Counted from the first letter of the stretch, positions 1 through 8,848 are shown. The stretch is 64,000 nucleotides of DNA from Limnohabitans sp. MMS-10A-178 (GCF_003063375.1 NZ_NERY01000001.1:1612001-1676000), one strand, 5' to 3'. A program made the numbers and translations. The notes: generated by a model from the sequence alone, not told the origin.

Positions 1-1211
1 GCCTAGTTGCCCAAAAGCTGCAATTGGCCCTCAAAGTGCCTGTGATTACCGTGGCGGGCACCAACGGCAAAGGCTCAACCTGCGCCATGCTGGAGGCCAT
101 TTATTTGCAGGCTGGTTACAAAACAGGGGTCTACACATCGCCCCATTTGGTGCACTTTGAAGAGCGCTGTCGCTTGCAAGGGGAGTCGCCATCTGCTGCT
201 GTGTTTGCAAATGCTTTTGAGCAGGTTGAAAAAGCCAGAGGGGAGATATCCCTCACTTATTTTGAATTTAGCACCTTGGCCATTTTAAAAATGATGGCAG
301 ACGCTAATTTGGATGTGGCCATTTTAGAAGTCGGTTTGGGCGGCCGCCTAGACGCCGTCAACTTGGTTGATGCCGATTGCGCCATCATCACCAGCATCGA
401 CCTAGATCACACAGCTCTTTTGGGGAACGACCGTGAAACCATCGGTTTTGAAAAAGCTGGCATTGTTCGCTCAGGCAAGTCGGTTGTTTTGAGCGACCCA
501 GTTCCCCCCAATTCCATCATTCAGCACGCCAAGGACCTGGGCTCAGACCTTTGGTTGATGGGCCGCGACTTCAACTTTTCAGGCGATCCCTTGCAGTGGT
601 CTTGGGCCGGCCGGGGGCGCCGCTACAGTGGTCTGGCCTATCCCGCGCTCAGGGGGGCCAACCAATTGCTCAATGCCTCTGGTGTTTTGGCAGCTTTGGA
701 GATCATGCGACCCCAATTGCCAGTCACAGCGCAGGCCATTCGCAATGGCTTGGCCATGGTGGAATTAACGGGCCGGTTTCAAATTGTGCCGGGCGAGCCG
801 GTGTTGGTCCTTGATGTAGCGCACAACCCGCATTCTGTGGCGGCTTTGGCGGCCAATTTGGATGCGATGGGTTTCTACCCTTGCACCCACGCGGTATTTG
901 GGGCCATGGCCGACAAAGACCTTGCCAGCATGCTTCAAAAAATTCTGCCAATGGTTGATGCGTGGTATTTCACAGATCTGCCATTGCCCAGGGCGTCTAC
1001 GGCAGCCCAACTGGAAGACGCTTGGCGGCAGATGAATACACGCCAAGACGTGAAAACCAGCCAGCACATCTCGCCTCAAAAAGCCCTCGAAGCAGCCATT
1101 ACAGAAGCAAGACCCGCTGATAGAATCTTGGTCTTTGGTTCGTTCTATACGGTGGGCGGCATTTTGCACAATGGCATTCCCAAATTGCATGCCAAACACC
1201 TGAGTAATTGA
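1..1211 (+). CDS. folC: Dihydrofolate synthase / folylpolyglutamate synthase, 5' end cut by window
   Basis: Cytoplasmic Mur-ligase-type enzyme that joins glutamate to dihydropteroate and adds further glutamates to folates. The ATP-binding P-loop VAGTNGKGST lies at about 53-82, followed by the family motif YTSPHL and the central HTALLGND and DVAHNPHSV motifs. The frame is open from position 3 to the window edge, and the usual N-terminal helix region of about 40 residues is missing, so the true start lies upstream. The TTG at 24 is internal. It is followed by dedD, cvpA and purF, the conserved proteobacterial order. Family assignment is secure. Confidence 0.95.
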   Translation, partial: LVAQKLQLALKVPVITVAGTNGKGSTCAMLEAIYLQAGYKTGVYTSPHLVHFEERCRLQGESPSAAVFANAFEQVEKARGEISLTYFEFSTLAILKMMADANLDVAILEVGLGGRLDAVNLVDADCAIITSIDLDHTALLGNDRETIGFEKAGIVRSGKSVVLSDPVPPNSIIQHAKDLGSDLWLMGRDFNFSGDPLQWSWAGRGRRYSGLAYPALRGANQLLNASGVLAALEIMRPQLPVTAQAIRNGLAMVELTGRFQIVPGEPVLVLDVAHNPHSVAALAANLDAMGFYPCTHAVFGAMADKDLASMLQKILPMVDAWYFTDLPLPRASTAAQLEDAWRQMNTRQDVKTSQHISPQKALEAAITEARPADRILVFGSFYTVGGILHNGIPKLHAKHLSN

Positions 1212-1222
1212 GACTCCACCTC

Positions 1223-1987
1223 ATGGCATTCTTCAAGCTACGACTTCCTGGACGACTTTCATCGGGCCCCACTGGCGCCGATGCGTTATCCAACACCCCC
1301 GCAGAAAGTGTCGAGGTTATTCGCAAGCGTGCTCGCCACAGGCTCATGGGCTCTGTGGTCTTGGTTTTGGGCGCAGTGGTTGGATTGCCGCTGTTGTTTG
1401 ACAGCCAACCCAGACCTGTGGCCATCGATACACCTATCGTGATTCCCGATCGAAATCAGGTGGCGCCCTTAACGGCAGCAGTGGCCCCTAAAACAGGCAC
1501 GGTCAAAGAGCCAACGCCGGTACAGGCAGAACCAGCACCTCCCGAAACTGCAACTGTTGCAAAAAGTGCAGTTGCCAATCCGGCAGGACTTGATCCTAAC
1601 GAGGAAGTGGTTTCCAAGACCACCAAACCTGAGCCCAAATCTGAGCCTAAATCTGAGCCCAAACCTGAGCCCAAACCTGAGCTCAAAGTTGAAGCCAAGC
1701 CCGAGGTGAAAACAGATCCCAAGCCGGATGGCAAAGAAGCGCCTAAGTCAGAACAGCCAGTTCGTTCTGTGGTTCAAGTGGGCGCGTATGCTGAATTGGC
1801 CAAGGCCAGGGAAGTGCGTGCCAAGCTTGAAAGTGCGGGCTTTAAAACCTATACCCAGGAAGTAGAAACCAAAGACGGCAAACGAATTCGCGTTCGAGTA
1901 GGTCCTTTCCCGTCTAAGGAAGAAGCTGAAAAAACAGCTGAAAAAATTCGGAAACTGAATTTGCAGACTTCGGTGTTAAAACTTTAA
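1223..1987 (+). CDS. dedD: DedD-like SPOR-domain cell-division protein
   Basis: A 254-residue bitopic membrane protein. A short cytoplasmic N-terminus is followed by one transmembrane helix (about residues 42-59, GSVVLVLGAVVGLPLLF). Next comes a Pro/Lys/Glu-rich periplasmic linker containing a 12-bp DNA repeat, then a C-terminal SPOR domain (last ~75 residues, VVQVGAYAELAKAREVRAKL). SPOR domains bind denuded septal peptidoglycan. The position between folC and cvpA matches dedD. I chose the ATG at 1223. An in-frame TTG at 1208 would add five residues and overlap folC. Confidence 0.85.
   Translation: MAFFKLRLPGRLSSGPTGADALSNTPAESVEVIRKRARHRLMGSVVLVLGAVVGLPLLFDSQPRPVAIDTPIVIPDRNQVAPLTAAVAPKTGTVKEPTPVQAEPAPPETATVAKSAVANPAGLDPNEEVVSKTTKPEPKSEPKSEPKPEPKPELKVEAKPEVKTDPKPDGKEAPKSEQPVRSVVQVGAYAELAKAREVRAKLESAGFKTYTQEVETKDGKRIRVRVGPFPSKEEAEKTAEKIRKLNLQTSVLKL
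1631..1690 (+). repeat. 12-bp tandem repeat encoding Glu-Pro-Lys-x linker
   Basis: Five consecutive 12-bp units based on GAGCCCAAACCT (with T/C and final-unit variants) encode a Pro-Lys-rich rod between the membrane helix and SPOR domain of the DedD-like protein. Units are in frame, so copy-number change would alter only linker length. Confidence 0.85.
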
Positions 1988-2000
1988 GGAGGTCAAACAC

Positions 2001-2489
2001 ATGGCTTCCACCGATTGGATTCTTCTGGCCGTGCTTGCAGCATCCCTATTGTTGGGCGTATGGCGAGGCTTGGTCTACGAAGTACTGTCTGTCATAGGCT
2101 GGATTGCTGCATTTTTGCTGGCGCAGTGGTTTGCCCCCGATGTTGCAGAAAAATTGCCTATGCAGAGTTCAAGCGAAACACTTAAGTTTGCCGCTGCATT
2201 TGTGTTGGTTTTTGTAGTGAGTGTTTTTGCGGCGGGCCTCATTTCTACGCTCATGAAAAAAATCATTTCTGTGGTGGGGCTCAGGCCTGTTGACCGAATT
2301 CTGGGCGCTGTCTTTGGATTGTTTCGAGGTCTGATTTTGTTGCTGGCCTTGAGCGTTGTGGTGCACATGACGGCTTTGCAAGAGAGCGATTGGTGGCTTG
2401 AGTCCAAGGGCGCACCCATGCTCATGACCTTGCTCAAGGGCTTGAAACCGATGTTGCCTGAAAAATTTGGGGCTTTCTTGCCCAACTGA
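2001..2489 (+). CDS. cvpA: CvpA family inner-membrane protein
   Basis: A 162-residue protein with four predicted transmembrane segments (starting ILLAVLAASLLLGVWRG and including AAAFVLVFVVSVFAAGLI and FGLFRGLILLLALSVVV). It carries the CvpA signature RGLVYEVLSVIGWIAAF. In E. coli CvpA is required for colicin V production and affects envelope homeostasis; its biochemical role is unclear. A strong ribosome-binding site AAGGAGG lies just upstream of the ATG. It sits 13 bp after dedD and 12 bp before purF, so all are probably co-transcribed. Confidence 0.92.
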   Translation: MASTDWILLAVLAASLLLGVWRGLVYEVLSVIGWIAAFLLAQWFAPDVAEKLPMQSSSETLKFAAAFVLVFVVSVFAAGLISTLMKKIISVVGLRPVDRILGAVFGLFRGLILLLALSVVVHMTALQESDWWLESKGAPMLMTLLKGLKPMLPEKFGAFLPN

Positions 2490-2501
2490 CTGGACTAACT
2501 T

Positions 2502-4022
2502 ATGTGTGGAATTGTTGGCGTTGCAAGCAACGCACCGGTGAATCAGCTGATCTATGACGCGCTGTTGCTCCTGCAGCATCGTGGGCAAGATGCTGCGGGC
2601 ATCGTCACACAACTCGACCGCAAGTTTCACATGCACAAAGCCAAAGGCATGGTGAAAGATGTTTTTAGAACGCGCAACATGCGCTCTTTGCCGGGCAACT
2701 GTGGCTTGGGGCAAGTGCGCTACCCCACTGCAGGCAATGCCTTCAGCGAAGAAGAGGCGCAGCCTTTTTATGTCAATGCACCGTTTGGCTTGGTACTGGT
2801 TCACAACGGCAACTTGACCAATGCCAAAGCCTTGAAGGCTGAGCTTTTTTCGACCGACCATCGCCATATCAACACAGAGAGTGACTCTGAAGTTTTGCTC
2901 AATGTGCTGGCCCACGAGTTGGAAAAAACCACACGCGGTTTGCCTTTAACTCCCGCCGATGTTTTCAAAGCCGTGCAAGGTGTGCATCGCCGTGTGAAAG
3001 GCTCTTATGCAGTCATCGCCCTCATTGCGGGTCATGGATTGCTGGCCTTCAGAGATCCCTTTGGTATCAGGCCATTGTGCATTGGCAAAGCCAAGGACGG
3101 CACCTACATGCTGGCCAGTGAATCGGTGGCGCTAGAAGGAACTCTGCATCAGTTTGAGCGCAATGTGGCGCCAGGTGAGGCGGTGTTCATCGACATGCAA
3201 ACGCAACTTCACAGTCAGCAATGTGCAGACCAACCGCAATTGAATCCTTGCATTTTTGAATACGTCTATTTGGCTAGACCAGACTCTACTTTGGACGGTA
3301 TCTCTGTATACCAGGCGCGTTTGAACTTGGGTGAAACATTGGCCAAGCGGGTCATTTCAACCGTTCCCCCAAGTGACATTGACGTGGTCATTCCTATCCC
3401 TGAATCAAGCCGCCCAAGTGCTGCGCAATTGGCGCAATTGTTGGGATTGCCGTACCGTGAAGGGTTTGTGAAAAACCGCTATGTGGGCAGGACCTTCATC
3501 ATGCCGGGACAGGCTGTTCGCAAGAAATCGGTCAGGCAAAAACTCAACGTCATTGCCAGCGAGTTCAAAGGTCGCAATGTGCTGTTGGTGGACGACTCCA
3601 TTGTGCGAGGCACCACCAGCCGTGAAATTGTGCAGATGGCGCGAGAAGCGGGTGCACGCAAGGTTTACATGGCCAGTGCTGCGCCGCCTGTGCGTTATCC
3701 CAATGTGTATGGCATTGACATGCCCACCAAAGATGAGTTGGTGGCGCACAACCGATCGGTGGATGAGATTCGCCAAATCATTGACTGCGATGCGCTCATT
3801 TACCAAGATGTTGATGCCATGAAATTGGCCGTTGCCAATGCTGTTTTGCCAGGTTTTCCAAAGGTTCAAGGTTTCGACGCGTCTTGTTTTGACGGCGTTT
3901 ATGTCACCGGCGATTTGTCTGCTGAAGACATTGTGCGCTTGAATGAAAACCGACCCTCCCAACAAGATGACTCAGAGGCCGAATCTGACCTCTCGCGTTT
4001 GGCACTGCCGAATGCATCTTGA
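2502..4022 (+). CDS. purF: Amidophosphoribosyltransferase
   Basis: First committed step of de novo purine synthesis: glutamine plus PRPP gives 5-phosphoribosylamine. Met is followed directly by Cys2 (MCGIVGVA), the N-terminal nucleophile exposed after Met removal. The glutaminase domain covers roughly residues 2-230. The phosphoribosyltransferase domain carries the PRPP loop VLLVDDSIVRGTTS at about 361-374. At 506 residues it has normal length. It lies 12 bp after cvpA. No purine riboswitch or clear PurR site is seen upstream. Confidence 0.97.
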   Translation: MCGIVGVASNAPVNQLIYDALLLLQHRGQDAAGIVTQLDRKFHMHKAKGMVKDVFRTRNMRSLPGNCGLGQVRYPTAGNAFSEEEAQPFYVNAPFGLVLVHNGNLTNAKALKAELFSTDHRHINTESDSEVLLNVLAHELEKTTRGLPLTPADVFKAVQGVHRRVKGSYAVIALIAGHGLLAFRDPFGIRPLCIGKAKDGTYMLASESVALEGTLHQFERNVAPGEAVFIDMQTQLHSQQCADQPQLNPCIFEYVYLARPDSTLDGISVYQARLNLGETLAKRVISTVPPSDIDVVIPIPESSRPSAAQLAQLLGLPYREGFVKNRYVGRTFIMPGQAVRKKSVRQKLNVIASEFKGRNVLLVDDSIVRGTTSREIVQMAREAGARKVYMASAAPPVRYPNVYGIDMPTKDELVAHNRSVDEIRQIIDCDALIYQDVDAMKLAVANAVLPGFPKVQGFDASCFDGVYVTGDLSAEDIVRLNENRPSQQDDSEAESDLSRLALPNAS

Positions 4023-4064
4023 GCACCATCGGAAAAATATTCGTGAAAAGAATTTGAGATCCAT

Positions 4065-5276
4065 ATGAGCCAGCATCCATTGCCCGACAACTTGCACATT
4101 GACACCCTGGCGGTGAGGGCGGCAGTTGACCGCAGCCAGTACGGAGAAAATTCTGAGGCCTTGTACCTTACCAGTGGCTATGTTCAGCCCGACGCAGAAA
4201 CAGCCGCACGGCGTTTTGCTGGTGAGGAGGAGGGCTACACCTACGCTCGTCTTGGCAATCCCACAGTGGCCAGCATGGAGGCGCGCTTGGCAGCCCTTGA
4301 AGGCTCAGAGGCTTGCATTGCCACTTCCACCGGCATGTCGGCCATTTTGCTCATGTGCTTGGGCTTGCTCAAAAGTGGTGACCATGTCATTTGCTCCCAC
4401 TCGATGTTTGGCTCCACCATCAAATTGATTGGCAGTGAGTTTGCCAAGTTTGGTGTGCAATCTACTTTTGTGTCGCAAACCCAAGTGTCTGAGTGGCAAG
4501 CGGCCATGCGGCCCAACACCCGATTGTTGTTTGCTGAAACACCGACCAACCCCTTAACGGAAGTGTGTGACATCAAAGCACTGGCCGACATTGCCCATGC
4601 AGGCAATGCATTGCTGGTGGTGGACAATTGTTTTGCAACGCCTATTTTGCAGCGACCCATTGCCATGGGCGCAGATTTGATCGTGCACTCAGGCACCAAA
4701 TATCTAGATGGCCAAGGCCGCGTGATGGCAGGCGCCTTGTGCGGCTCCAAGGCATTGATTGACGATGTGTTTGGCCCCGTCATGAGAAGCGCAGGCATGA
4801 CATTGGCGCCTTTCAATGCATGGGTGGTTTTAAAAGGTTTGGAAACTTTGGGCATTCGCATGAAAGCCCAATCTGAACAAGCCTTGGCCTTGGCGGAGTG
4901 GCTAGAAGCGCAAGGCCCTGTGGCGCGTGTTTATTACCCCGGCCTCAAAAGTCATCCTCAACATGAACTGGCCATGCTGCAACAATCGGGCATGGGTGGC
5001 GCGGTGTTCTCTTTTGAAGTCAAAGCCCAGTCGGCAGAACAGGGCCGCGAAAATGCATTCAAAGTGATGAACGCCATGCGCACAGTTTCTTTGTGTACCA
5101 ACTTAGGTGATGTCAAAACTCTTGTGGCTCACCCGGCCAGCACCTCCCACGGCCGCCTTACGGAAGCGCAGCGTCAAGTGGCGGGTATTCAGCAAAGCTT
5201 GATCCGTGTGGCGGTAGGCCTTGAAAATCTGGAAGACTTGAAAGCTGATTTCTTGCGTGGTTTTCAGGCACTCTAA
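4065..5276 (+). CDS. metZ: O-succinylhomoserine sulfhydrylase
   Basis: PLP enzyme of the Cys/Met-metabolism gamma family that converts O-succinyl- (or O-acetyl-)homoserine plus sulfide to homocysteine. Lys212 in HSGTKYLDGQG is the expected Schiff-base lysine, with YARLGNPT near residue 60 and VVDNCFATP at about 185 binding PLP. The 403-residue length and the place behind purF match MetZ of Burkholderiales. A second family member, metY, lies at 30229-31569. Substrate preference cannot be read from sequence alone. Confidence 0.9.
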   Translation: MSQHPLPDNLHIDTLAVRAAVDRSQYGENSEALYLTSGYVQPDAETAARRFAGEEEGYTYARLGNPTVASMEARLAALEGSEACIATSTGMSAILLMCLGLLKSGDHVICSHSMFGSTIKLIGSEFAKFGVQSTFVSQTQVSEWQAAMRPNTRLLFAETPTNPLTEVCDIKALADIAHAGNALLVVDNCFATPILQRPIAMGADLIVHSGTKYLDGQGRVMAGALCGSKALIDDVFGPVMRSAGMTLAPFNAWVVLKGLETLGIRMKAQSEQALALAEWLEAQGPVARVYYPGLKSHPQHELAMLQQSGMGGAVFSFEVKAQSAEQGRENAFKVMNAMRTVSLCTNLGDVKTLVAHPASTSHGRLTEAQRQVAGIQQSLIRVAVGLENLEDLKADFLRGFQAL

Positions 5277-5288
5277 TTCGAATTACAA

Positions 5289-6686
5289 ATGTCTTCTATT
5301 CAAAAACAAGTTCGCACACGATTTGCACCATCCCCCACTGGATTCATCCACTTGGGCAACATTCGATCTGCTTTGTACCCTTGGGCCTTTGCCAAGTCAC
5401 AAGGCGGCACTTTTATTTTGCGCATTGAAGATACCGATTTAGAGCGGTCGAATCAGGCGTCTGTGGATGTGATTTTGGAGGGCATGGCTTGGTTGGGCAT
5501 GAACCCCGATGAAGGTCCTTTTTATCAAATGCAGCGCATGGACCGCTACAAAGAAGTGTTGGCCAAACTGCAAACCACAGGTCAGGTTTATCCCTGCTAC
5601 ATGAGCATTGAAGAGCTTGATGCCCTGCGTGAAAAACAAATGGCAGCCAAAGAAAAGCCGCGCTATGACGGCACTTGGCGGCCAGAGCCTGGCAAAACAC
5701 TGCCGCCCATTCCAGAAGGCGTGAAGCCTGTGTTGCGATTTAAAAATCCGCTGGACGGTGTGGTGGCTTGGGACGACAAAGTGAAGGGCCGCATTGAAAT
5801 TAGCAACCAAGAGCTAGACGACTTGGTCATTGCAAGACCTGACGGCACACCCACTTACAACTTCTGCGTGGTGGTGGATGACATCGACATGGCCATTACC
5901 CATGTCATTCGCGGCGACGACCATGTGAACAACACACCGCGTCAAATCAATATTTTCAAGGCCTTGGGGCACGAAGTGCCTGTGTACGCGCACCTTCCTA
6001 CCGTGCTCAACGAGCAGGGCGAGAAATTGAGCAAGCGCAATGGCGCCAAGCCCGTCACGCAGTACCGTGATGAAGGCTATTTGCCTGATGCCATGGTGAA
6101 CTACTTGGCGCGCTTGGGCTGGAGCCACGGCGATGATGAAATTTTTAGTCGTCAGCAGTTTTTAGATTGGTTTGACCTCGACCATTTGGGCCGAAGTGCT
6201 GCGCAGTTTGACGATGCCAAACTGCGCTGGGTGAACGCCCAACATTTGAAGGTCTCTGACGATTCGCAGCTGGCGCTTTGGGTCAAAGACATCTTGAGCC
6301 AACGAGGCATTGCCTCAGACGACCGTTTGCCAGCCATCTGCGGACTGTTCAAAGACCGATGCGACACCCTGTGCGTGTTGGCCGATTGGGTGGCCGTTTT
6401 CTATGGCGATGTAACGCCCAAAGCCGATGAAAAAGCCCAACATGTGACCGACGCAGTTAAGCCGGCATTGGCGCTGCTGGTTGAAAAACTCTCGGTATGT
6501 GACTGGGACAAGGCTGCTATTTCGTCGGTGATCAAAGAGGTTTTAACGGCACAAGGTTTGAAGATGCCGCAGTTGGCCATGCCCGTTCGGGTTCTGGTGA
6601 TGGGTACGGCTCAGACCCCTTCGCTCGACGCGGTACTTGCACTTTGTGAGAAGCAAAAAGTTTTAGAACGCTTGAAAAACGCTTGA
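5289..6686 (+). CDS. gltX: Glutamyl-tRNA synthetase
   Basis: Class I aminoacyl-tRNA synthetase of 465 residues. The HIGH-like motif is in [13 protein letters not shown] near residue 20, and the KMSKS-like motif EKLSKRNG lies at about 244-251. It starts at ATG 5289, 12 bp after metZ, and ends 69 bp before a tRNA cluster that contains tRNA-Glu. The promoter for that cluster lies across its last codons. A short GluRS paralog, gluQ, lies at 61673-62599. Confidence 0.97.
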   Translation: MSSIQKQVRTRFAPSPTGFIHLGNIRSALYPWAFAKSQGGTFILRIEDTDLERSNQASVDVILEGMAWLGMNPDEGPFYQMQRMDRYKEVLAKLQTTGQVYPCYMSIEELDALREKQMAAKEKPRYDGTWRPEPGKTLPPIPEGVKPVLRFKNPLDGVVAWDDKVKGRIEISNQELDDLVIARPDGTPTYNFCVVVDDIDMAITHVIRGDDHVNNTPRQINIFKALGHEVPVYAHLPTVLNEQGEKLSKRNGAKPVTQYRDEGYLPDAMVNYLARLGWSHGDDEIFSRQQFLDWFDLDHLGRSAAQFDDAKLRWVNAQHLKVSDDSQLALWVKDILSQRGIASDDRLPAICGLFKDRCDTLCVLADWVAVFYGDVTPKADEKAQHVTDAVKPALALLVEKLSVCDWDKAAISSVIKEVLTAQGLKMPQLAMPVRVLVMGTAQTPSLDAVLALCEKQKVLERLKNA

Positions 6687-6701
6687 AAACCTGTCTATAA
6701 T
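6672..6701 (+). promoter_or_regulatory. Sigma70 promoter of the tRNA cluster
   Basis: TTGAAA at 6672-6677, an 18-bp spacer and a perfect TATAAT at 6696-6701. The element overlaps the gltX stop codon and gives a predicted start about 48 nt before tRNA-Ala, which suits a processed tRNA precursor. Confidence 0.75.
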
Positions 6702-6755
6702 CCATATCTCGACACCAACGAGGGTTGCCTTCCAAGGCTTCACAAAGTTGCCAAG

Positions 6756-6831
<76 letters not shown>

Positions 6832-6887
6832 AAGTGTCGAAAATGTTTTGATTTGCTTGCGAAGCATTTCATAACAGTCCAGGTTAT

Positions 6888-6963
6888 GACCCTATCGTCT
6901 AGAGGCCTAGGACATCACCCTTTCACGGTGAGTACCGGGGTTCGAATCCCCGTAGGGTCGCCA
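6888..6963 (+). tRNA. tRNA-Glu (anticodon TTC)
   Basis: A 76-nt cloverleaf with acceptor GACCCTA/TAGGGTC, anticodon stem TCACC/GGTGA with loop CTTTCAC (anticodon TTC), T-arm GGGGTTCGAATCCCC, and encoded CCA. It lies 56 bp after tRNA-Ala on the same transcript. Confidence 0.96.
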
Positions 6964-7021
6964 AGTTTTGTTGCACTTGGTGCTGTTGCTAGTTCAACAG
7001 TACAAAAGCTTCAAGCTACCA

Positions 7022-7098
7022 GGAGTGGTAGTTCAGTTGGTTAGAATACCGGCCTGTCACGCCGGGGGTCGCGGGTTCGAGTCCCGTCCACTCCGCCA
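7022..7098 (+). tRNA. tRNA-Asp (anticodon GTC)
   Basis: A 77-nt cloverleaf with acceptor GGAGTGG/CCACTCC, anticodon stem CCGGC/GCCGG with loop CTGTCAC (anticodon GTC), T-arm CGGGTTCGAGTCCCG, and encoded CCA. It is the last gene of the cluster. This tRNA is the known target of the GluQ enzyme encoded at 61673-62599. Confidence 0.96.
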
Positions 7099-7111
7099 AA
7101 AAAGCATGTAG

Positions 7112-7135
7112 AAACGCGCCTTCGGGCGCGTTTTT
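7112..7135 (+). terminator. Rho-independent terminator of the tRNA cluster
   Basis: Stem CGCGCC/GGCGCG with a TTCG tetraloop, flanked by AAA and a run of five T. It lies 13 bp after the CCA end of tRNA-Asp. Confidence 0.92.
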
Positions 7136-7197
7136 CATTTCTGCAATCACTTTATGTGCTCATGAAAGCAAAAGTAGTAGCCGCCAGCCCAGTTTGC

Positions 7198-7226
7198 TTG
7201 ACAATGAATGCTCCTGTTGATATCTT
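7198..7226 (+). promoter_or_regulatory. Promoter of the RHH/PemK-like/barrel operon
   Basis: Perfect TTGACA at 7198-7203, a 17-bp spacer, and TATCTT at 7221-7226. The -10 lies inside a palindrome (next entry). The predicted start is near 7233, giving a leader of about 24 nt to the ATG at 7257. Confidence 0.75.
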
Positions 7227-7237
7227 AAAGATATCAA
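7217..7237. promoter_or_regulatory. Palindromic operator overlapping the -10
   Basis: Two perfect 10-bp arms, TTGATATCTT and AAGATATCAA, separated by one A. The site covers the -10 element and the predicted transcription start. This is the placement expected for autorepression by the ribbon-helix-helix protein encoded next. The protein-site pairing is inference. Confidence 0.7.
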
Positions 7238-7256
7238 TTCAATCGAGCCATTCACT

Positions 7257-7538
7257 ATGAGTTCAGCACCTGCCCAAATTGCTTTTCGCTTCAGACCTTA
7301 CGACAGTGCCAATGGCGTGACACGCATCACCACCAAAAGGTTGGCTGAGACGCTGGGTGTAGATGAAACACAAGTTATCCATTTGGCGCTTCGTGAGTTG
7401 GCAGTCAAATTGCTGCCTCAGTATGAAGCCGACGAAGGTGCTCTCACCCAGACGCAATTGAATCAAATTAAAAAGTTGGCCCCCAAAACCAAGCTGACCA
7501 AAATTCGCAGTACCCTTTTCGACAGGGAAAATGCTTGA
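7257..7538 (+). CDS. Putative ribbon-helix-helix antitoxin-like protein
   Basis: A 93-residue protein. The stretch GVTRITTKRLAETLGVDETQVIHLALREL (about residues 20-48) has the beta strand followed by two helices of RHH DNA-binding proteins. The charged C-terminal tail would be the toxin-binding part in an antitoxin. It follows a promoter carrying a perfect palindrome and overlaps the PemK-like gene (TGATG), which is classic antitoxin-toxin layout. The family call rests on motif reading and context, so it is only moderately certain. Confidence 0.65.
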   Translation: MSSAPAQIAFRFRPYDSANGVTRITTKRLAETLGVDETQVIHLALRELAVKLLPQYEADEGALTQTQLNQIKKLAPKTKLTKIRSTLFDRENA

Positions 7539-7942
7539 TGCAGAGGTGGCCAGAGCCTGATGCAGGAGACATTGTGTGGTGTCGTTTTCCAGACTTGATT
7601 CACGCACAACCCAAACCCATGCCTGCCCTTGTGATTGATGTACAAATGGATAACGCAGACCTTATTTTTGTGAGCGTGGCCTATGGTACGAGTCAAAAAT
7701 TAAACCGGATTTACAGCGGTGAATTTCAAATCACCCAAATAGACAACCCGGCAGCCTATGCAATGGCTGGACTCAGTTTTGATACAAAATTCGATTTGAG
7801 AACCATTCTTTCTTTGCCATTCAATCAAGAATGGTTTTCCGTGCCGCCTCATGCACCTCACGGACAAAATCCCAAGCTGGGTACCTTGCATCCATCCATG
7901 GTTAAAGTTGCATCAACCGCTTACAAGGCAACAACACAATGA
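7538..7942 (+). CDS. PemK/MazF-like toxin-family protein
   Basis: A 134-residue protein whose N-terminus (PDAGDIVWCRFPD, then PMPALVIDV) matches the first strands of PemK/MazF endoribonucleases. The later part, with FDTKFDLRTILSLPFNQEWF, resembles the MazF-type strand region only loosely. The ATG at 7538 overlaps the stop of the upstream RHH gene (TGATG); a TTG one codon earlier is possible. Family members cleave mRNA, but activity here is unproven. Its own stop overlaps the start of the next gene (ATGA), which suggests three-gene translational coupling. Confidence 0.65.
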   Translation: MQRWPEPDAGDIVWCRFPDLIHAQPKPMPALVIDVQMDNADLIFVSVAYGTSQKLNRIYSGEFQITQIDNPAAYAMAGLSFDTKFDLRTILSLPFNQEWFSVPPHAPHGQNPKLGTLHPSMVKVASTAYKATTQ

Positions 7943-8424
7943 CACTTTTTCGAACGCCATCTTTCCAAAAAATTGTTTATGTTTGCTTTGCTCTTTTAGC
8001 GCCATGTGCCGTTCTTGCAGAAACAAACTTAAGCAAGATTTGGGTGAACGCTGGGTTTTATTCAGCTCACTTCGATACCCAGAAAGGTTTGCGAAATGCC
8101 AACCCGGGTCTTGGTCTTGAGTACAAACTAGACGACACTTGGGCTCTCACAGCAGGTCGCTTTATCAACAGCAACAACGCGCACTCCAATTATTTAGGCA
8201 CTTATTACCAACCGTGGCGCGAGGGCAATTTTAAATTTGGCGTGGTGGGCGGGGTGTTCAATGGCTATCCCAAAGCCTTTGACGGTGGCTGGTTTCCTGC
8301 TGTGTTGCCAGTCGTGAGCTGGGAGACTCAGCAATTGGGCCTGAATGTGATGTTGGTGCCGCCCCTGAAAGACAGGTTGTATGGTGCAGTAAGTTTTCAG
8401 CTGAAGTATCGGTTTGAAAATTAA
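7939..8424 (+). CDS. Small outer-membrane beta-barrel protein, PagP/barrel-like, unknown function
   Basis: A 161-residue protein with a signal peptide (hydrophobic IVYVCFALLAPCAVLA, cleavage expected before ETNLS). Alternating strands follow, rich in Gly and aromatic residues, such as VNAGFYSAHF, GLGLEYKLDD and TWALTAGRFI, ending VSFQLKYRFEN with a C-terminal Phe-X. This is the pattern of a small 8-strand outer-membrane barrel. It resembles short barrel proteins seen in phages and proteobacteria, but I cannot assign an enzyme. The start overlaps the PemK-like stop by 4 bp. Confidence 0.6.
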   Translation: MTLFRTPSFQKIVYVCFALLAPCAVLAETNLSKIWVNAGFYSAHFDTQKGLRNANPGLGLEYKLDDTWALTAGRFINSNNAHSNYLGTYYQPWREGNFKFGVVGGVFNGYPKAFDGGWFPAVLPVVSWETQQLGLNVMLVPPLKDRLYGAVSFQLKYRFEN

Positions 8425-8442
8425 TTTTCTCAAAGACTCTGT

Positions 8443-8841
8443 TTATTTCAATAGCTTGGCACCAAGTACCTTGGATGCCGTTTTATCAAAAGTCCAGAGC
8501 GGAGAATGGCCAGCTCGATGAGCCAAAGAAATGTGCAAACAATCCGCAAAATCTGCGGGATGATTTCTAAAGAGCTCCAACGCAATTTCGACAGATGATT
8601 CTGATTCGAATTTCAACTCTTGAGTGGAAAGCAAATTGGACAATAGTTCAATAATTTGTGATTTGTTGAATAAAAAATTTGAGCGTAAAACCCATTCAAG
8701 CTCTAGCAGCACAGTGACAGCAATAAACAGAGTTTCACCCTCTGCCAATAATTGGTGGATAAGACTTTTTGCTAAGTGGCCCTGTTGTTCATCATCTTGA
8801 ATGAGGAATCTCACAAGTACATTGGTGTCTATGGCGGCCAT
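8443..8841 (-). CDS. PIN-domain ribonuclease toxin (VapC family)
   Basis: A 132-residue PIN-domain protein. The acidic metal-binding residues are visible: Asp5 (AAIDTNV), a Glu in LLELEWVL (47/49), Asp97 and Asp100 in ADFADCL, and Asp119 in TFDK. VapC toxins cleave tRNA or rRNA; the target here is unknown. It starts 7 bp after an AbrB-type antitoxin gene on the same strand. Local sequence is more AT-rich than the neighbouring housekeeping genes, which fits a mobile accessory module. Confidence 0.88.
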   Translation of the reverse strand: MAAIDTNVLVRFLIQDDEQQGHLAKSLIHQLLAEGETLFIAVTVLLELEWVLRSNFLFNKSQIIELLSNLLSTQELKFESESSVEIALELFRNHPADFADCLHISLAHRAGHSPLWTFDKTASKVLGAKLLK

Positions 8842-8848
8842 TCAAAAA

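Noticed and set aside
2169..2915. 248-residue minus-strand open frame over cvpA and purF
   Set aside because: It is antisense to two secure genes and shows no family motifs.
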